A stretch of 64,000 nt of DNA from Isoetes taiwanensis (Eukaryota > Streptophyta > Lycopodiopsida > Isoetales > Isoetaceae): positions 124,001 to 188,000 of the forward strand of contig JAJEKV010000290.1 in assembly GCA_021234155.1 (NCBI GenBank), given 5' to 3'. Below are positions 23,801 to 34,328 of this stretch, in pieces. The notes below the pieces were generated by a model, which searched no databases, had not been told where the DNA came from, and was given only the letters and a program-made list of their open reading frames with translations. A program made the position numbers and the translations under genes. Position 1 is the first letter of the stretch. The number at the start of each line of letters is the position of its first letter.

Positions 23801-25581
23801 CCATCATATGCTTATAATGCTTTGGGAGAGACAATTATTGCATGCAAGCAGAGATGAAATAAGACGCAATTAACTTAGTCGAAGTGATGCGTAAAGTGAT
23901 GCTTCACAGAGCACATGAGGATGTCTATGAAATTTGCTCTCTCTAAAAGCATCAGATTTACAATACTGATTTAGAAAAACAACTTACATAGAACATGTTG
24001 TAAACTTCTTGGTCTCATCAAGGCATCCAACGTGAGAATGCCTTTTTGAAGCATATAAATGGTCATGTAAAGAAATGGGAAAGTTTAAAACTTCTACGAT
24101 TCAGCCATTCGAGAGATTCAGATCTTGAGGGTGTTGGATTTTTACTGTTTATGAAGGAAAGAAGGCAAATCAGGCATGAGCAAAGGCCTCGATTATTTTA
24201 GCCATATCTCAACATAGCTCCTTGCCACATACCTTTTTAGAATCCAAGTGGACAAATACCTCACACGGAAAAGCGCCCAATTTTGTTGCAAACATGGAGT
24301 TTCTCGTGATCGGAGAGAGCTTGCATATAGATCCTCCATAAATAATAATATTGATAAATCTTAAAAATCAGGGCTGGGAACCCATGTTGATATGCCTTAT
24401 TCCTTCAATAAGATCTGCATGGATTTGCTTGTGCAATTAATATATTGTAGAACGCACAAATAGCTAGCATTATCTACAACATCAACTCAAACATCGATGC
24501 ATTCACATGTATAAAGAACTTCTCTTGCATGAATCAAAGATACGTACCTGCTCAAAGCAAAAATATGCACCCAAGCAAATTGATTGTGTAAGCATGCAAT
24601 CCGTTAAACATGCATCCCTATATGAACAGAGCACTGAAACATGGAACACTTAAAACCCATCAAAGGAAAAATTTGTGCAAGAATATTTGAAGTCTATATA
24701 ACGTCTCTGCAATAAGGAGGGCATAAATGTTAGGCAATGCAATTGCTAAGGCCCCAGCCGGACATAAAATGTCCTAAATGGCGTAAAATGTCAAGCAGAA
24801 AAATTTGTATGCAAAGTGAAATCAACATCGAACTTTAGATAATGCATCATTGTTTTGGTCAAATGTGAGAAATGTGATAGTTTACCTGTAGTGACACTCC
24901 GGGGATCCGGGCATTAGTTACAAAATACTTTCCTCTTGTTGCGTAACTACAAGCGCACTCGGACGCCCATAATAAGCTCTTGTTGAATGCTCACAATATT
25001 TAGATAGTAAGGACTCTCAAGATTCTTGGACTCTCAATATTTAGATAGTAATAAGGATAAAATCTATTTCTTTGAGCATTTATAACATGTGTTAATATTA
25101 CCTCAAGTTCCTCGCCACCCAAAATGAGAAAACCATTTCTATTATGGTGAGGAAAAAAGGAGGACCTAACCTAAGCTATATTATTGGTGTTTTTAACATG
25201 ATAATGCACAATTTTCCTATCTTAGCTTACAGAATGGGTGTGGAAATTTAAACCATAAAGTGCCACAGGGGCAAAAGCATAAACATAACAAACTGATAGG
25301 ATACACTCATTATTTACCTCAATTGCGAAAATTTGAAGGCCATTCTAGTCCCTCCTTTACTCTGCACAACCTGTGATTCCATGCAATGGGGACAGATCCT
25401 TGAAATTAATGGCTCCGTTTAAGGAGATGAATACTACAAACTATATGCTTCTAAACACGGAGAGCTGCGTGCCATGGCGGAAGACCAGAAACTCTTCATG
25501 CAACTAAGGAAGCATTTAAAATTCTGCATTGGGCCATAGCGAGTTTTGAAAAGAAACACAAAGCGACATAACAAAAGTGAA

Positions 25582-25878
25582 CTATTTAGCTCCAAGGAAA
25601 AAGAAATAAAAAGCCACCATGAATTCACTTTGCTTAATCATCGATGCAAAAGCCCTAAAAGAATGGATCCGAAAACCTAAGAAAAGGGATATAGGCGCGA
25701 AACTTGAATACGTAGCGAAGCCCAAAGATCTACCGGAGCTTTTGGCCAAACGACTCGAACTCCCGCGACGCGCATCCATCAACAAAAATCTTTGCATGCG
25801 GACCGACTTACATCGACCAATCCATCCACCCTTTCTTTCTAATTGGGTTCGGATCAACAATATGCATGCCCTCTGCAA
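25582..25878 (-). other. Possible captured exon in Helitron 1
   Basis: A 98-codon minus-strand frame near the Helitron 5' end contains an S/R-rich stretch (residues about 35-55, DARRGSSSRLAKSSGRSL) followed by hydrophobic residues, reminiscent of an organelle-targeting presequence. I do not recognise it. Helitrons often carry host gene pieces, and the orientation agrees with the element. It may equally be a chance frame. Confidence 0.2.
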
Positions 25879-26128
25879 TCACACCCCATTTCGATTGCCA
25901 AAAAAAAGTTTTCCAGTTTTTGGGAAATCGGAAAATTTTTCCAGATAAGAACCCCAAAGCGTAAAATCATGCGAAGGGAATTTCTTCGATTTTTGGAAAG
26001 CCGGAAATTTATTCCGGCATCTAAACTCTCAAAAAACCTTAGAAAAATAACATAAAAATATTCCAAAAACATTTTCCACCAAGCCGGAAAATCCCAAATT
26101 AACAAGATTGATAACATCATGCTTTTAC

Positions 26129-26209
26129 CATTGGCCAAGAGATTCAAACTCTCGCAGGGAAACCCCATGTATTTAGGAGGCACATCCCTTAACCACTCGG
26201 CCAATTATT
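26129..26209 (-). pseudogene. tRNA-Ser-like sequence (degenerate)
   Basis: On the minus strand this reads TTGGCCGAGTGGTTAAGG (D-arm, A box), GTGCCTCCTAAATACATGG (anticodon arm), GGGTTTCCC (long variable arm) and GAGAGTTTGAATCTC (T-arm, B box). The order and bases fit a class II plant tRNA-Ser of the GCU type. The anticodon position reads CCT instead of GCT, the anticodon stem has a mismatch, and the acceptor stem does not pair. It is a pseudogene or the head of a tRNA-Ser-derived SINE; the adjacent repeat modules favour the latter. Confidence 0.75.
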
Positions 26210-26210
26210 T

Positions 26211-29200
26211 CTCATATGTGATCTTTCATATAAATACAAGAAATTTATCATGGCGGCCAAGGCCGCCGCGAACATTTCTTTTGTTCCAGCATTGTGAGAA
26301 TCCTCACATGACATTACGTGGGGTGAGGAATAATGTTCTCTCACAAGAACTCTTGCAGCTTATCTAAACACCATTCCTTCACCATATATGTGATATCCTA
26401 CTCCATCCTCCACTATATCCATAGTTTTTTTTGCTGTCAACACTAGCCATAACCATATCACTCCTCTCATAGCACTTCTGTTGGTACAAAAGATCTAAGA
26501 TTCACCTAATTTTATCTAGTTTAAGGATCTAATGACAACAATATGAAGTGAAACAATATCAACAATATGAATGTTATTTTCACCTTATCCATAGGTTGTT
26601 GATAACAATAAGAGCATTTATCATATATCATTTTATGTGCAAATTTAAGATAATTTTGTGATTCATCTAGGAGAATTCGGGCCGATAAAGAGAATGATGA
26701 TGCCTGGTTACATGATCTTGTCAAATTGCATTTAAATGTAAATGCAATAAGATATTCTATATGGCTGATTGTAATCCAGTTTCCAGGATATCAATAAGCC
26801 ACTGTGTTAAGATTTGTAGTATGATAAGTCCTCACATGATGCAATTCCTGTTTTTGCAGCTGGCCCACTGGTTGCCATTCCCTTCTAACCGCTCCACCAG
26901 TAATAAATTTTGATCGTTTTATGCGGACTTTTAAGCATATTTTAATTTCAAATCACAGAAAGTCCACATTAGCATCAAAGATATTTGTGCCACTAGAATC
27001 TGCATTAGAATCAAAGATTTTCGTGTCGGATTACATGCAGAACTTCATCCACGTAGTTTGGAAGCCCTTGCCTCTGCCTCTAGTGCCGGATTATGCCTAT
27101 TTTTGGAGAATCTAAAGCATCTAGTCTTTCAATATCAAGAATATTCAGTCTGGATAGCATCTGAAACGTGTATAAGAGCAAAAGAATGAACTACAAAAGA
27201 ATGAACTATCTTATGCACAAAAACCTGTAAATATGCCGCTCCATATTTTTCAAAGTGCCATTACTAGTGTAGAGTTTGATATAAGGCCTGATGCAGCCAG
27301 AATCGACATTGCAATGTCCTTCTAACTCATTCAAGTACCTTTTGATCACTAAGTATCAGATTGTTTTATGTACCCAAAGAGGCTAAAAGTAGAACTCTAA
27401 ATGTTGATTTTGCATTGGAACTCTGCTACAAATTAATGTTGTCATCTGGATTAATGTTATAGAATTAATGCTTGTTGTCTAAATTATATTCCAGAAAAAC
27501 CAGCAACATCTTGCGTCTCAAGACCAAATTGTGTTGAGCAGTAATCATCCTTGTGTTTCTTTCCCTAAGACATAGTCTCGCATTGCTCATCTTTGTCATT
27601 GAATCCTCTTTCACTCAAAGCTGCCTTTGCCTTTGCCTCCTGATAAGCCCATTTCCCTTTCCGATCTTTAAACTATTGAATGCAACAACCTGTTTCAGAT
27701 TTGTCAATCCATTCAATCACTTCATTATGTGGTTGTTGGAGAGGCAATTGTTGATTGAATGGCTTGGCTTGTTGAGGTGATTATGCTCGTGATTGTGCTT
27801 CCAACTACAACTTGAGGTGCTCAGGTGCAACTCGAGGTGCTCAGGTGACTGAGCCTGTGTTTCCATTTAATCAATGTTATTTACAAACCCTTGGCATCCT
27901 ATTTTCGACCTCGCCCAGCACAAAATTGTGTGCAAATACAAACTTTAACTACATTATTATGCAACTCTTCTCATGCTCCTTCATCCCATTCCCACACCTC
28001 ATATGTGTCCCACAATGTAAATTCATTTTCTGAAACCAGTTCTAAATCGTTCCGCCATCCTTCAAGCCTTAGATAGCAGAAATTCCCATTCTCTCTCTCG
28101 TGATATATCCAAGCAATAATAAATTAATCTGATCCATCTCGTCATCTTCTTTCAATATTGTAATATGAGAAACCAAAAAATACAGTTTGGGAATTGCATT
28201 CCCTCATCAAAATTCACCGCAGATTGAATATTACCAAAACCACAAATCCAAAGGTAATAATTTAAAACTTGCACGGGAGCACCAGAAACTAGGATATCTG
28301 CCATTTCATTACAAAAGATCAAGCATTTGCATGCAATAAACATATCTTGGCGAAAAAGGCAGCAGCGGCTGAGACTGTAGGTGCCATATTTAAACTATAA
28401 CTATGTATGTCATTTACATACATTATAACTATGGATGTCATTCTTATCCGTCCACATGCCATTTTTCTGGCCACCTGTTTATTGCCCTCTATAAAATGGA
28501 CTCTTGACGTGGCATGCTATCTCACCACCCAACCACGAGTCCTCAGCCAAGACACAGCTGCTCCAAAGCTCTCCCCTGAGCAACTATATAGCATGCATGC
28601 CCCTTTGGTCCCTCTTTGGACCAAAGCCTCCTTTGGACAAAAGCCCAAAGGTCCAAAGGCCCACATGGCCGAAAAAGGCCTAAAGCCTTTTGCCACGTCC
28701 TTGGCATATATCATTCCCTCCCTCTTGACATTGCAGCAGTCCTTTGCTGCAAAAGGGTGTTTACATACCTTTAGCCATCCGAGCATAGTCCTTCCTTGGC
28801 CCTCGCTTAGACCGGCTAGTAGAAGCCTATCCTTGGACTTCTTCTTGTCTCTCGGCTTCCTTTGCTTTCCGATCTTTATATTCCCTAAGAATATCCGGAT
28901 AAGCTTCTAAAACATTGCCACGCACCCATGAAGCGTCCTCCAAAGGTTTATAACCATCATTCAATTAAATTGGGATTATGTCTTAATTTTGGGACAAATT
29001 TCATATTGCATGTTTTTAGTAGCATATTCAAATTCACACATTTCACCTCAAAATTATGAAAACGTAATATCATGTTATTTACAAAATAGTCAATATTTCA
29101 CAATATAGCACCATATCATAAAAACGTGAATCAAAAATTTACATAGTTATTCAACTTTCTTCAAGCACCCCCAATGATATCATAGCCTTCTTCCTCCAGT

Positions 29201-31886
29201 TTTCTAGTGCTTTCCTCATCTTTCTCCAGTTTTCCAAAGTAAAAACTTTCTTAGCATATATCTTCTCAACTCAGAGCTACAATATTCAAGGAATGGATAT
29301 TAGTCGCTCAAAATCCATGTAAGAGAGACTCACAACAAGTGGATATATAAGATTTTCCACCCATCTAAATCATGCTACTACATTCAACATGATTTTAAAG
29401 TGCAAGAAGTCTTAATAAAGATAGCAATAACGTTTTCTATATAAGATAAAAGGGTATAGCTGTAGAAGACTTACTAAGAAAGATAGATAGAAAAATAGAT
29501 GTTATCCCAAAAATGCTTTAGAAATTTTGAACGTGCTTTTTGTACCTACACAAACATAGTAACAATAGCTTAGATAAGATGGATAAGACTTTACGCAAAA
29601 TTATTTAGTTTATTCTACCTTCGATCCCAACTGTCTAGATTCTTAGGTATTAGAATTCTCAATGGCTATATCGTATGCTTATATCAGGCCACGACATCTC
29701 CAAAACGAGTCCAAGCAACATAAAATAAGCTAAAAAAATAAGAAACAAATAGTACGCGCTTGGCGTGGCTTTTTTATGGCTCAAAACTAAAGAATGTTGT
29801 CAAAATGACTAAAACTCCTAGGCAGAAGAATTTTAAAATCAGAGAGATTCTTTAAAGAAATCAAGAAAAAGAAGCCCATAATGATTGCAATGTCACCGCT
29901 TCTAAGTAGCAAAGATGAAGCTATTGAAGAATCAAATTGACGAAAGAAATCTTACCTTACAGATATGGAATTGGAGCCGTTTTCTCTGTCTCAGCCAAGA
30001 ACTTTTCCTATTTTGTGAAAAGCACCAAATTTATTTGTGCCCCATTGATATAGACGCCTCTTCATGCCATTGCCTAGCATGCTTGCTTTTTACGTAGTGT
30101 TGCCGGTCGTGATCAAGGATTTTGGATTGATCAAAAAATATTATACGATATACAAGGACTTGGATTGTTATCGTGGTAAACGTAAACATTTCGCATCGAT
30201 AGGCCTTCTACTCATCCGACGCTTTATGAGTCTTTCAAAGCAAAGTTCAGATTATTTTGCACTTGCCTATTCTTTTTATTTTCGCTTTGCCAGCCCCTTT
30301 GCTCTACCGATGCTTTCCGAGGAAAAAAAAAATTTGATTCATCCAATCCAATGAGCGATTCTACAAAGCATACGGTTCAAGTCAATCCCTGGTTCAAGTC
30401 TTTCTACCCTGTGTTTGGGTGCTATCATTTAGATTCGGCCACGTCACACAATTCAAATTCAAAATGCACAAAATTCGAACTCACATTTTGTGCTTCTTTT
30501 TGTGCTTTCTCTGGTATCTTCTTGCTCGATCCATGGCTTTTTCTTGCATCCTTTCACTTTGCAGATTTGATATTTGGATTTGTCATCAACATTGCTCCCT
30601 GGATTTGTAATCAATCGTTCTGTTGGGTCAGCAGACGCGCCACAGTTGCTGATTCCAAAGCTTCAGACGGACGGCCATTTCGTATACAGAAAAAACAGTG
30701 TACATTGTTGTTCTGCGACATTAATCCAGATAAACAGCGTTTGAATCTGGGAAAAGCTCTCAGAGTGGAAAACAAAGTCTGTTGAATCGTCGGAATGGAT
30801 CATCAAATCGCCGGAATGAAAGTAAGAGCAGTTGAATCACCAAAAGAAAATCGTACCTTTTGCAACAGCAGACTGCGCACGCGGCAAGGTTGATCGGACG
30901 GAGATAGCAGAACAATATGCTGCAAAAATCAAGGGTTACCAGCACCTCTAGTCTGGAGCAAATTCATTATACAGTCTGTAGCAAATTAAAGATATAGTTT
31001 TATCTCCGTTCTGAAGGTTTTTTTCTAGATCGGCTCTTTTGCTGATTCAAGGCTTTCATTCTAATGTCTGTGCCCATCTAATCCGGCAAAGGTACGCTCT
31101 TTCCAATCTGCCCATTTTAGAAATAACAGGTGTTCTATTGCCCTCCAAATGTTGTCATCTTTGAACGCATACTCGTCTGCTCGTCTACTGCAAGGCCATT
31201 TGAGCAAGAACGGTCTGCCCAATATTCCTCTAGTCAAAATCCATCTGAGATTTGAAAAAATCCATCTAGCTTTGAGCTTTTAGCAAATCAATATGGTGCA
31301 AACCGGCATGTGCAAAAGCTTTAAGCGCATTGGTGGCAAATGGATCTCTGCAAATCTTGTGTTCTGAGCCGATGGGTCTGCAAATGCTTTGGTTTGAGCC
31401 AATGGGTCTGAGCAAATGGACCCGCAGATAACTCCATTGTTGGGAATCCGTCATGTGATGACCTGATTGATTGCTCCATGTTGTGGTCAGGTTCGTTCTC
31501 CTGTATTTGATGTTCTAATTTCGACACCTGAAGTTCGAGGTAATTTCAAATCTGTAGGATAAAATTTCATGTACATAAGCTTGTGTTTTTCTAAATCAGA
31601 TCGAAGTTTCTGCTTAGTTTTTAAGGGTTCTTGGAGTTGGGTTTATTTCTCATGCAAACAAGGTACATGATCCATGGTTTCAGATGCAGAGGAAATAAAA
31701 AACACGCCAAGCGTGATTTGCAGGCACATGCTTTTGCAATTATTTTTGAGTAATTTGCAACTTAGCAACATGAAAGATTCATGATGGCTTCATCACAGTA
31801 GTAAGGCAAGACTCTCTGTCTGGAACTTCCAATATGGTTTTTTTTTTTTAACTGGATTTTCTCCTGTCTTCTAAGCTTCACATCTA
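26211..31886. other. Gene-poor AT-rich region
   Basis: There is no credible gene in 5.7 kb. A hairpin CGCGCTTGGCGTG occurs at about 29757 and an inverted counterpart CACGCCAAGCGTG at about 31705, each next to a T- or A-run, so the stretch between may be an old element. Open frames at 28407-28910 and 30351-30785 lack any recognisable domain and codon-like regularity. Confidence 0.4.
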
Positions 31887-32175
31887 TAGGATGATTATGC
31901 TGGCCAATACACGCTTAGCGTGATTTGTTTTGTTTTATATAACCAAATGTCCTCTACAATATTATATTGGCTAATACACACATGGCGTGAATTATGCTGG
32001 CCAATACACGCTTGGCGTGAATTGTTTATTCCATGACCAAGTTCTACCTACAATATTATGCTGGCTAATACACGCCTGGCGTGATTTGTTTGTTCTATAG
32101 CCAGGTTCTATCTGCAATATTATGCTGGCTAATACACGCTTTGCGTAATTTGTTTTGTTTCATAACCAGGTTTTA
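31887..32175. repeat. Tandem repeat with CACGC-N3-GCGTG hairpins
   Basis: About four to five irregular units (55-80 bp) each contain GCTGGC(C/T)AATACACGC, then TTGGCGTGA, then a TTTGTT-rich tail and CAATATTATG. Each unit carries a CACGC/GCGTG stem. Related single hairpins lie at about 29757 and 31705. Confidence 0.75.
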
Positions 32176-32905
32176 GTTGTTTGGATCATGTAGAAAATTA
32201 GAGGAACTTGATGACGAGTTTGAACAAGAGGTACCGAATCATTGAATCGATAAGTCACGAGGGCCTTTTCTAAGGAAACTCTAAGGATAGCTTGGAAAAT
32301 CTAAACAATTGGTTACGTTGAAAATCATCAACTTTCAAAGAAGTTTTTCTTTCATCTTGTTGTTCATGCTTAGAAACAAACTGGGGAATTTCGAGTGTCA
32401 ATCTTAGTTTGGTCCATCCTAGGCCACTTCAAAGGCCCATCAATGGAGCCAGACTCAGAGCTAAATTCGACCGGATGTAATGGAGATTCGACGCCATAAG
32501 CTCGTCCTTGGTGCTTCGACATCTATAATTCATCGCAATGGTTGAGAATTTGAAGATGGTTATACTCCAAAGGTCATGTGGTCATGAGGTGAAAAACAAG
32601 ACCAAAAGAACCTCTGATTAAATGTTCCTCAAATTAAACTAAGTTTTTTAGTGTATTTTTGGTGAAGTAAAAAATTGTATTTATTATCAAAACCTCAGGT
32701 AATTGGCATTATTGGTTTTGGATTTAACCATATTCTTGTTGTTGTATATTTTCCTAAATAAACTTGTAACATTGATAATTTTTTGGTCTATCACTCTACG
32801 ATACAACGTTATTAATTCTAGGAAGTTTGTGTCTTTTATTATAATATCTCAAGTAAGATAAAAAGTACCCTACGAAAATGCAACATAAATGAGATTTCAT
32901 GATTG
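32176..32905. other. Spacer, nothing recognised
   Basis: This is AT-rich sequence with no repeat or coding signal that I can support. Confidence 0.4.
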
Positions 32906-32912
32906 CAAACAA

Positions 32913-33895
32913 CTAGCTCAAAAACCAATTTTTCATTACGAAATGACTATAGGTTGGCGTGATTTTGGAGTTGACATAATCCCAATTTAATTGGATGATG
33001 GTTTTATGAGCAAACTTTACCAAATACTCTCTCAAACCACTAGTGGATTTATCCGCCAAAATTGTTTCTGGCTCTAGGACTTCGGAATCATCAATCAATT
33101 CTGGGCTCACTTAACCTCCCAAGTTGAGGTAACTCCTTACCATGATAAGCCTTCAGGAATGACACATTCACTACATCATGCATTTTCCATCCTTGAGGCA
33201 ATCTTAATTGATATCCATTCTCATTGACCACTTTAATAACTTGAAATGGTCCATGGAAACGAGGTGCTAACTTAAGATCCTTCTTGTGCGCATCTTTCTT
33301 AAAGTGGCCTTTATGGATCCTCATCCATACCCAATCTCCATCCTTAAAAACCATTGGTTGCCGCAACTTAGATGATTTATTTGCAAAAGATGCTTGAGCA
33401 TCTCATATATGAGCTTGAAGCAAGTCTATGAGATCCTTATGCTCAATAACCAAATCATCAGCAGCTAGAACATCCTCACACACTCGAAAGAGTGGCTCCC
33501 GTGGCTGACCATAGACCGCCTGAAAAGGGGTCATCTTTATGGTAGACTAATAGGTATTATTATACACAAATTTAGCAATAGGCAAATACTCTTTCCAATG
33601 ACCTTGATGCTCATTGACAAATCCCCTTAAGATGGAACCAATAACTTTATTTACCACCTCGGATTGTCCATCAGTTTCTGGGTGAAAAGCAGTGGAGAAC
33701 CTTAACTCTGTTCCCAATTGCATAAACAATGCCTTCCAGAATTTACTGGTAAACTTTGTATCACAATCGGATACAATAATCTTTGGCAACCCATGCAGCC
33801 TAAATATCTCTTTGATAAAGAGCATAGCCGCACTATAAGCCGTCAACTTATTCGAACAAGGAATAAAATGGACGTATTTAGTTGGGTCTTTTTTT
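32913..33895 (-). pseudogene. Ty3/gypsy pol fragment: integrase core to chromodomain-like end
   Basis: Minus-strand frames give, in order: an integrase core (IKEIFRLHGLPKIIVSD, then TKFTSKFW, then FHPETDGQSEVVNKVI); after a stop near 33547, AVYGQPREPLFRVCEDV; then GDWVWMRIHKGHF with a GPFQVIKVVNENGYQLRLP segment; and a degraded chromodomain-like end (PETILADKSTSGLREYLVKF). The second catalytic Asp (SDCD, ancestral SDRD) and the Glu (DGQSE) are visible. The first Asp and everything upstream are missing, because homology stops at about 33885. It belongs to a different gypsy subfamily from the element at 47907-62603. It is a dead, 5'-truncated copy. Confidence 0.85.
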
Positions 33896-33899
33896 ATTG

Positions 33900-34328
33900 A
33901 TGGTGTACAATAAAGCAGTGCACGACATAGGGTGCTTAACGGGTGTTGCGTACTTTCATCGTGACGTCCTGGCACCCGTCACATTTTTTTTCCCTCCCCG
34001 CCATTTTTTCCCAACCTCCGGAACGGTTGATCTTGGATCAATTTTGGAGGATCGGTCGATTGTTTGTCTAAGTCAGCGATCCCTGGTATGTAGCTTGGAA
34101 TGTAGTGGTGGTGCTTGGAATTTGCAATTGGCGGGCAAATTTTCCAAAGCTCCATTTGTTTGGGAGAATGCAGCTGTTGCTTTTCTTTGCAGATGTTTTC
34201 CAATGCATGCGAATTGGGAAAGCGCTTTCCTTTTGGCCATTTCTAAGAATGAAACAAGATTTGATTCTAAGAATTTACTGTCCAGTTTGCATAATCTTGA
34301 AGAGCAATCCCAGCAATTTAAGCAGCTA
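33900..34328 (+). other. Coding-like stretch interrupted by Helitron 2
   Basis: The frame open on the plus strand up to the Helitron border ends in a helix-like segment (LHNLEEQSQQFKQLL). It would read on past the insertion if 34328 is joined to 37239 (next codons TGT GGT CGG), but it meets a stop about 20 codons later. I do not recognise the protein. This may be a host exon or an older transposon ORF. Confidence 0.25.

Larger units (their letters stand above)
19898..26107 (-). mobile_element. Helitron 1, non-autonomous, about 6.2 kb
   Basis: Read on the minus strand, the element starts TCTTGTTAATTTGGG at 26107. It ends at 19898 with the hairpin GCCCGGCAACGCCGGGC (19925-19909), then ACCATAA and CTAG, flanked by T. 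These are plant Helitron features: 5' TC, a GC-rich hairpin about 10 bases from a CTRR end, and A/T insertion. Removing it joins two halves of a repeat array: AAGCATGATGTTATCAA + TTTATTATGATA matches the intact array phrase AAGCATGATGCCATTTATTA. No Rep/helicase frame is visible. The interior is AT-rich with repeated CAAGTAGATCTTTGGGC phrases. Confidence 0.7.

Noticed and set aside
28407-28910. 167-codon plus-strand frame
   Set aside because: No recognisable domain and no regular codon pattern. The opposite strand is also open over much of it.
30351-30785. 144-codon plus-strand frame
   Set aside because: Hydrophobic and Cys/Phe-rich like chance AT-rich translation; no start context or neighbour supports it.
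31880-32175. CRISPR-like direct repeats
   Set aside because: Repeats are degenerate, spacers are repeat-derived and the DNA is eukaryotic; it is an ordinary tandem repeat.
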